In this document: piece after piece, positions 61,956 through 64,000 of the stretch | How positions within the stretch are numbered: the stretch's first letter is position 1 | Layout: the number at the start of each line of letters is the position of its first letter | Assembly: GCA_004555175.1 (NCBI GenBank) | Contig: SFJE01000008.1 | Coordinates: forward strand, 1-64,000 | Reading direction: 5' to 3' | DNA: 64,000 bases | From: Lentisphaeraceae bacterium | GTDB lineage: Bacteria; Verrucomicrobiota; Kiritimatiellia; RFP12; DVOR01 | Program-made: the position numbers and the translations under genes | The notes under the pieces: generated by a model | The model's input: the letters and a program-made list of their open reading frames with translations, nothing else | What the model was told of the DNA's origin: nothing | The model's database searches: none

Positions 61956-62099
61956 TTAGGGGTAGTCCGAGCCGAGCAACATCTGCGTGCGCGTCCGCTG
62001 CGCATTGATTGCGCGCGTAATCCACCCAGCCGACAGCGCTGCCGACATCAACAGCACCATCACCAGCAGATACTCGACCATCGTCTGCCCTCGTTTCAT
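61956..62099 (-). CDS. Short Flp-type pilin
   Basis: A 47-residue protein: MKRG, then QTMVEYLLVMVLLMSAALSA, with the same prepilin site (Gly, Glu+5, Tyr+6) as the downstream pilin, and a 20-residue tail. It is the first gene of the pilus-like operon. The ATG lies 8 nt after an extended -10 box. It is too short for many gene finders. Confidence 0.78.
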   Translation of the reverse strand: MKRGQTMVEYLLVMVLLMSAALSAGWITRAINAQRTRTQMLLGSDYP

Positions 62100-62107
62100 C
62101 GCCACCA

Positions 62108-62116
62108 AGTATAACA
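62108..62116 (-). promoter_or_regulatory. Extended -10 promoter of the pilin operon, probably leaderless
   Basis: Minus strand TGTTATACT, then 8 bases (TGGTGGCG), then the ATG of the first pilin. GGTGG could act as a weak ribosome site if transcription started earlier. Confidence 0.55.
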
Positions 62117-62247
62117 CATGCGCCGCTGTGCTCGCTACGCTCGCGAGAAGTGGCCTCGCGTGCCTCACACGCGCGTAGCAACCCCCTCCTTTCTGGGCGG
62201 CTAGCCGCCCGCTACGATTCGTCGCGCGTAGCAAGGTCCGCGCATTA

Positions 62248-62256
62248 TGCTACAAT
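62248..62256 (+). promoter_or_regulatory. Extended -10 promoter, probably leaderless
   Basis: TGCTACAAT followed by GGGTCC and the ATG of the HAD gene (6-nt gap), with no ribosome site. Confidence 0.6.
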
Positions 62257-62262
62257 GGGTCC

Positions 62263-62883
62263 ATGCACACACTCCAAGGCATTGTCTTTGATTATGGCGG
62301 TGTCATCTCCGCGCCGCAGGATCCCACTTTCTTCTCTGTCACCCAGCGGCTGCTCGGGTTGGACCGCGAAGCCATCTTGGCCGGTTGGGCGCGTTACCGT
62401 TCGGAACTCGACCGCGGGACGCGTTCGCCCGAGGAGCTCTATCGCCTCATTGCGCGCGACCACGGTCTCTCCCCCACCCCGGAGACGCTCGCCGAGCTCG
62501 CCCGCGCGGATTACGACTCGTGGGCCCACGGCAACCTCGAAACCCTCCGTTGGGCGCGCGAACTCAAGGCCGAGGGCTTCAAGATTGGCATCCTCACCAA
62601 TATGCCGCCAGATTACGAACCGTGGTTTGACCGCGCGGCGGCCGACTTCCGCGCCTTGGCCGATGCCGAGCTCATCTCGGGGCAGGTTCACCTGGTCAAG
62701 CCCGAGCCGGCTATCTACGCGATGATGGCCGAGCGGATGGCCCTCCCGCCCGAGGCGCTCTGCTTCCTGGATGATACCGAGCGCAATGTTGTGGCCGCCC
62801 GCGCCTGCGGTTGGCAAGCCATTCACTTTACCACCGTTGCGGCCGCGCGTGAAGCGCTTGGCAAGATGACGGAGGCGAGATGA
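62263..62883 (+). CDS. HAD-superfamily hydrolase (YihX-like)
   Basis: A 206-residue soluble enzyme. HAD motif I is VFDYGGVIS (nucleophile Asp9, Asp-Tyr-Gly form), then a four-helix cap, motif II GILTNMP, motif III Lys in HLVKPEPAIYAMM and motif IV CFLDDTERNVVAA. This pattern is shared with YihX-type sugar phosphatases; the substrate is unknown. The ATG has a -10 box 6 nt upstream. Its stop overlaps the next ATG (ATGA). Confidence 0.92.
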   Translation: MHTLQGIVFDYGGVISAPQDPTFFSVTQRLLGLDREAILAGWARYRSELDRGTRSPEELYRLIARDHGLSPTPETLAELARADYDSWAHGNLETLRWARELKAEGFKIGILTNMPPDYEPWFDRAAADFRALADAELISGQVHLVKPEPAIYAMMAERMALPPEALCFLDDTERNVVAARACGWQAIHFTTVAAAREALGKMTEAR

Positions 62884-64000
62884 CCGATTCCCCCCAGCCG
62901 GCCCATCGCGGCGTGCGCACTGTCGACGATGACATAGCTCCTCGCTATGCTCGGACTTGGCGACTGTTGACTGTCAACTGGCGCCCCCTGGGCGCCGTTC
63001 TCCTCCTCGCCGCGGGGGTTGCGCTCTACTGGCCGATTCTCTACAAGCTCGGCCTGCGCGCCTGTTGCTATGCCGATTGGGCGGGACTCTGCGAAGCGGC
63101 GGCCGACCCCTTGCCCGGCGGGGTGCTGCGCTGGCTGGCGCATGGGGCAACGAGCTTCTGGCAGGTGCCGCTCCTGGGGGCGGCCGTGCTGGTGGCGCTC
63201 TTGGGGGGACTGACGGCGTTGGCGCGGAGCACGCGTCAGTTGCCGGGGGCGTGGGCGCTCTGGCCGGCGGGGGTGCTCCTTTGGCAGGTGGCCTACTGCG
63301 GTTTTTCGTGCTGGATCTTCGTGGACGCGGCCTTCGTTGCGCACTACGCGCTCTGGTGGGGCGTAGCGTTAGGGGTGATGGCCGTGGGCGTGCGCTGGGG
63401 CGCGTGGGGCGCGGCCGGTCTCTTGCTCTGGCCGGTGGCGGGGTTGGCGGCCCCGGTGGGTGTGGCGCTGGGCGCCTGTGCGGGGCAAGCCAAGCCGCTC
63501 TCGCGCGCTGGACGCCTCCTGGCGGCCGCGCTCTTGCCCCTGCTCTGGCGCGTTGTGGCCGAAGCCGACCCCGCCTGGCGCGAGACCCTGCTGGCCAATT
63601 CGCCCTTTCTCTTTGAGGCCGATTCCCTCTATTGGAACCTCGCCAGCGCCTCCATCCCACTACTCCTCTTCGCCGCGCCGGCACTCGCCCGCCTGCGCCT
63701 CCCCTTCTCCCTTCCCCGTGTTGTCACACCTGCGGCCGCCGCCGTGGCCGTTGCCCTCTGCTTCTATCGCGGCATGGACCCCCTCCACCCGCTCTATGAC
63801 ATCCTCGCCTGCGAGCGGGCCATTGAGCGCGACGACCCGGCCGCCATCTTGAAGTTGGGCCCCGAGCGCGCGGTGAGCCACCGGATGCTCTCGGCCTATA
63901 CCATCTACGCCCTCTGGCGCACCGGGCAGTTGGAAGCGCGGCTCTTCGACTACCCCTGGCGCGTCTCGCACGAAGCCTCCACCATCGACACGATGGAGCT
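62880..64000 (+). CDS. Large membrane protein, 5' part (runs off the window)
   Basis: The frame is open for 373 codons to the window edge. At least eight hydrophobic segments are seen (VLLLAAGVALYWPILY, VPLLGAAVLVALLGGL, WGVALGVMAVGVRW and others), then a soluble stretch begins (MDPLHPLYDILACERAIERD). It may resemble the DUF6057-type membrane proteins of Bacteroidota, but I hold this weakly. Residues 15-27 (VDDDIAPRYARTW) are encoded by the palindromic element, in a different gene and frame from the other copies. Confidence 0.65.
   Translation, partial: MTDSPQPAHRGVRTVDDDIAPRYARTWRLLTVNWRPLGAVLLLAAGVALYWPILYKLGLRACCYADWAGLCEAAADPLPGGVLRWLAHGATSFWQVPLLGAAVLVALLGGLTALARSTRQLPGAWALWPAGVLLWQVAYCGFSCWIFVDAAFVAHYALWWGVALGVMAVGVRWGAWGAAGLLLWPVAGLAAPVGVALGACAGQAKPLSRAGRLLAAALLPLLWRVVAEADPAWRETLLANSPFLFEADSLYWNLASASIPLLLFAAPALARLRLPFSLPRVVTPAAAAVAVALCFYRGMDPLHPLYDILACERAIERDDPAAILKLGPERAVSHRMLSAYTIYALWRTGQLEARLFDYPWRVSHEASTIDTME
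62928..62960. repeat. Palindromic element, copy in the last gene
   Basis: GATGACATAGCTCCTCGCTA continuing TGCTCGGACTTGG, nearly identical to the copies at 61642 and 59464. It lies 16 codons into the membrane-protein gene and is read as DDIAPRYARTW. Confidence 0.9.

Overview
The window is about 64 kb of GC-rich bacterial chromosome. At both edges the genes run off the window (the 3' end of ispF at the left, a membrane-protein gene at the right). Three features suggest a Gram-negative member of the PVC superphylum, with Kiritimatiellota or Lentisphaerota as the best guess: a 4169-residue secreted protein with many DxDxDG repeats and a LamG domain, a Bacteroidota-style PurF without its N-terminal cysteine, and lpxK with outer-membrane barrel proteins. 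The phylum call is an inference from gene style; no rRNA is present.

Layout. 0-3.5 kb: ispF end, guaA, a repeat-rich gap, tRNA-Leu(UAA) and a short UDP-sugar dehydrogenase. 4-9.4 kb: an overlapping five-gene operon of two CNNM/CBS transporters and an ABC exporter with permeases. 9.4-13.3 kb: trpS-scpA diverging from gltX-rdgB. 13.3-16.5 kb: a secreted protein with a 19-C tract, and mscS. 16.6-25.3 kb: an exopolysaccharide operon (Wza-like lipoprotein, unknown secreted protein, beta-barrel, polymerase-like membrane protein, Wzc-like kinase) running into rsmI and a DUF481 protein. 25.5-30.1 kb: pdxJ, tgt and an MmeI-type restriction-modification enzyme. 30.7-34 kb: folD, a 654-residue protein of unknown function, and a HIT protein. 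34.2-37 kb: prmA, a Ca/Na antiporter and a DUF3332 lipoprotein. 37.5-56.5 kb: one long minus-strand block of purF, lpxK, a REP-associated (RAYT) transposase gene, murJ, a coiled-coil lipoprotein and the giant surface protein. 56.7-62.1 kb: two Flp-type pilins, TadE-like and TadG-like proteins, a HAD phosphatase, dut and hemL, all on the minus strand. 62.2-64 kb: a second HAD enzyme and the truncated membrane gene.

The most striking signal is repetitive DNA that explores coding sequence. Seven-base tandem repeats (GCTAACN, GTCGACA, GATGACA families) occupy most intergenic gaps and run into the ends of an ABC ATPase, its permease, hemL and dut. A ~32-bp palindromic element occurs four times and is read in frame in three proteins. 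A 240-bp element with ~55-bp inverted ends sits in frame inside the RAYT gene itself. Three larger tandem arrays have unit lengths of 57, 75 and 93 bp, all multiples of three. Separately, six genes have an extended -10 box 6-8 nt before the ATG and no Shine-Dalgarno sequence, which suggests leaderless transcripts, while other genes with the same -10 box carry a normal leader.
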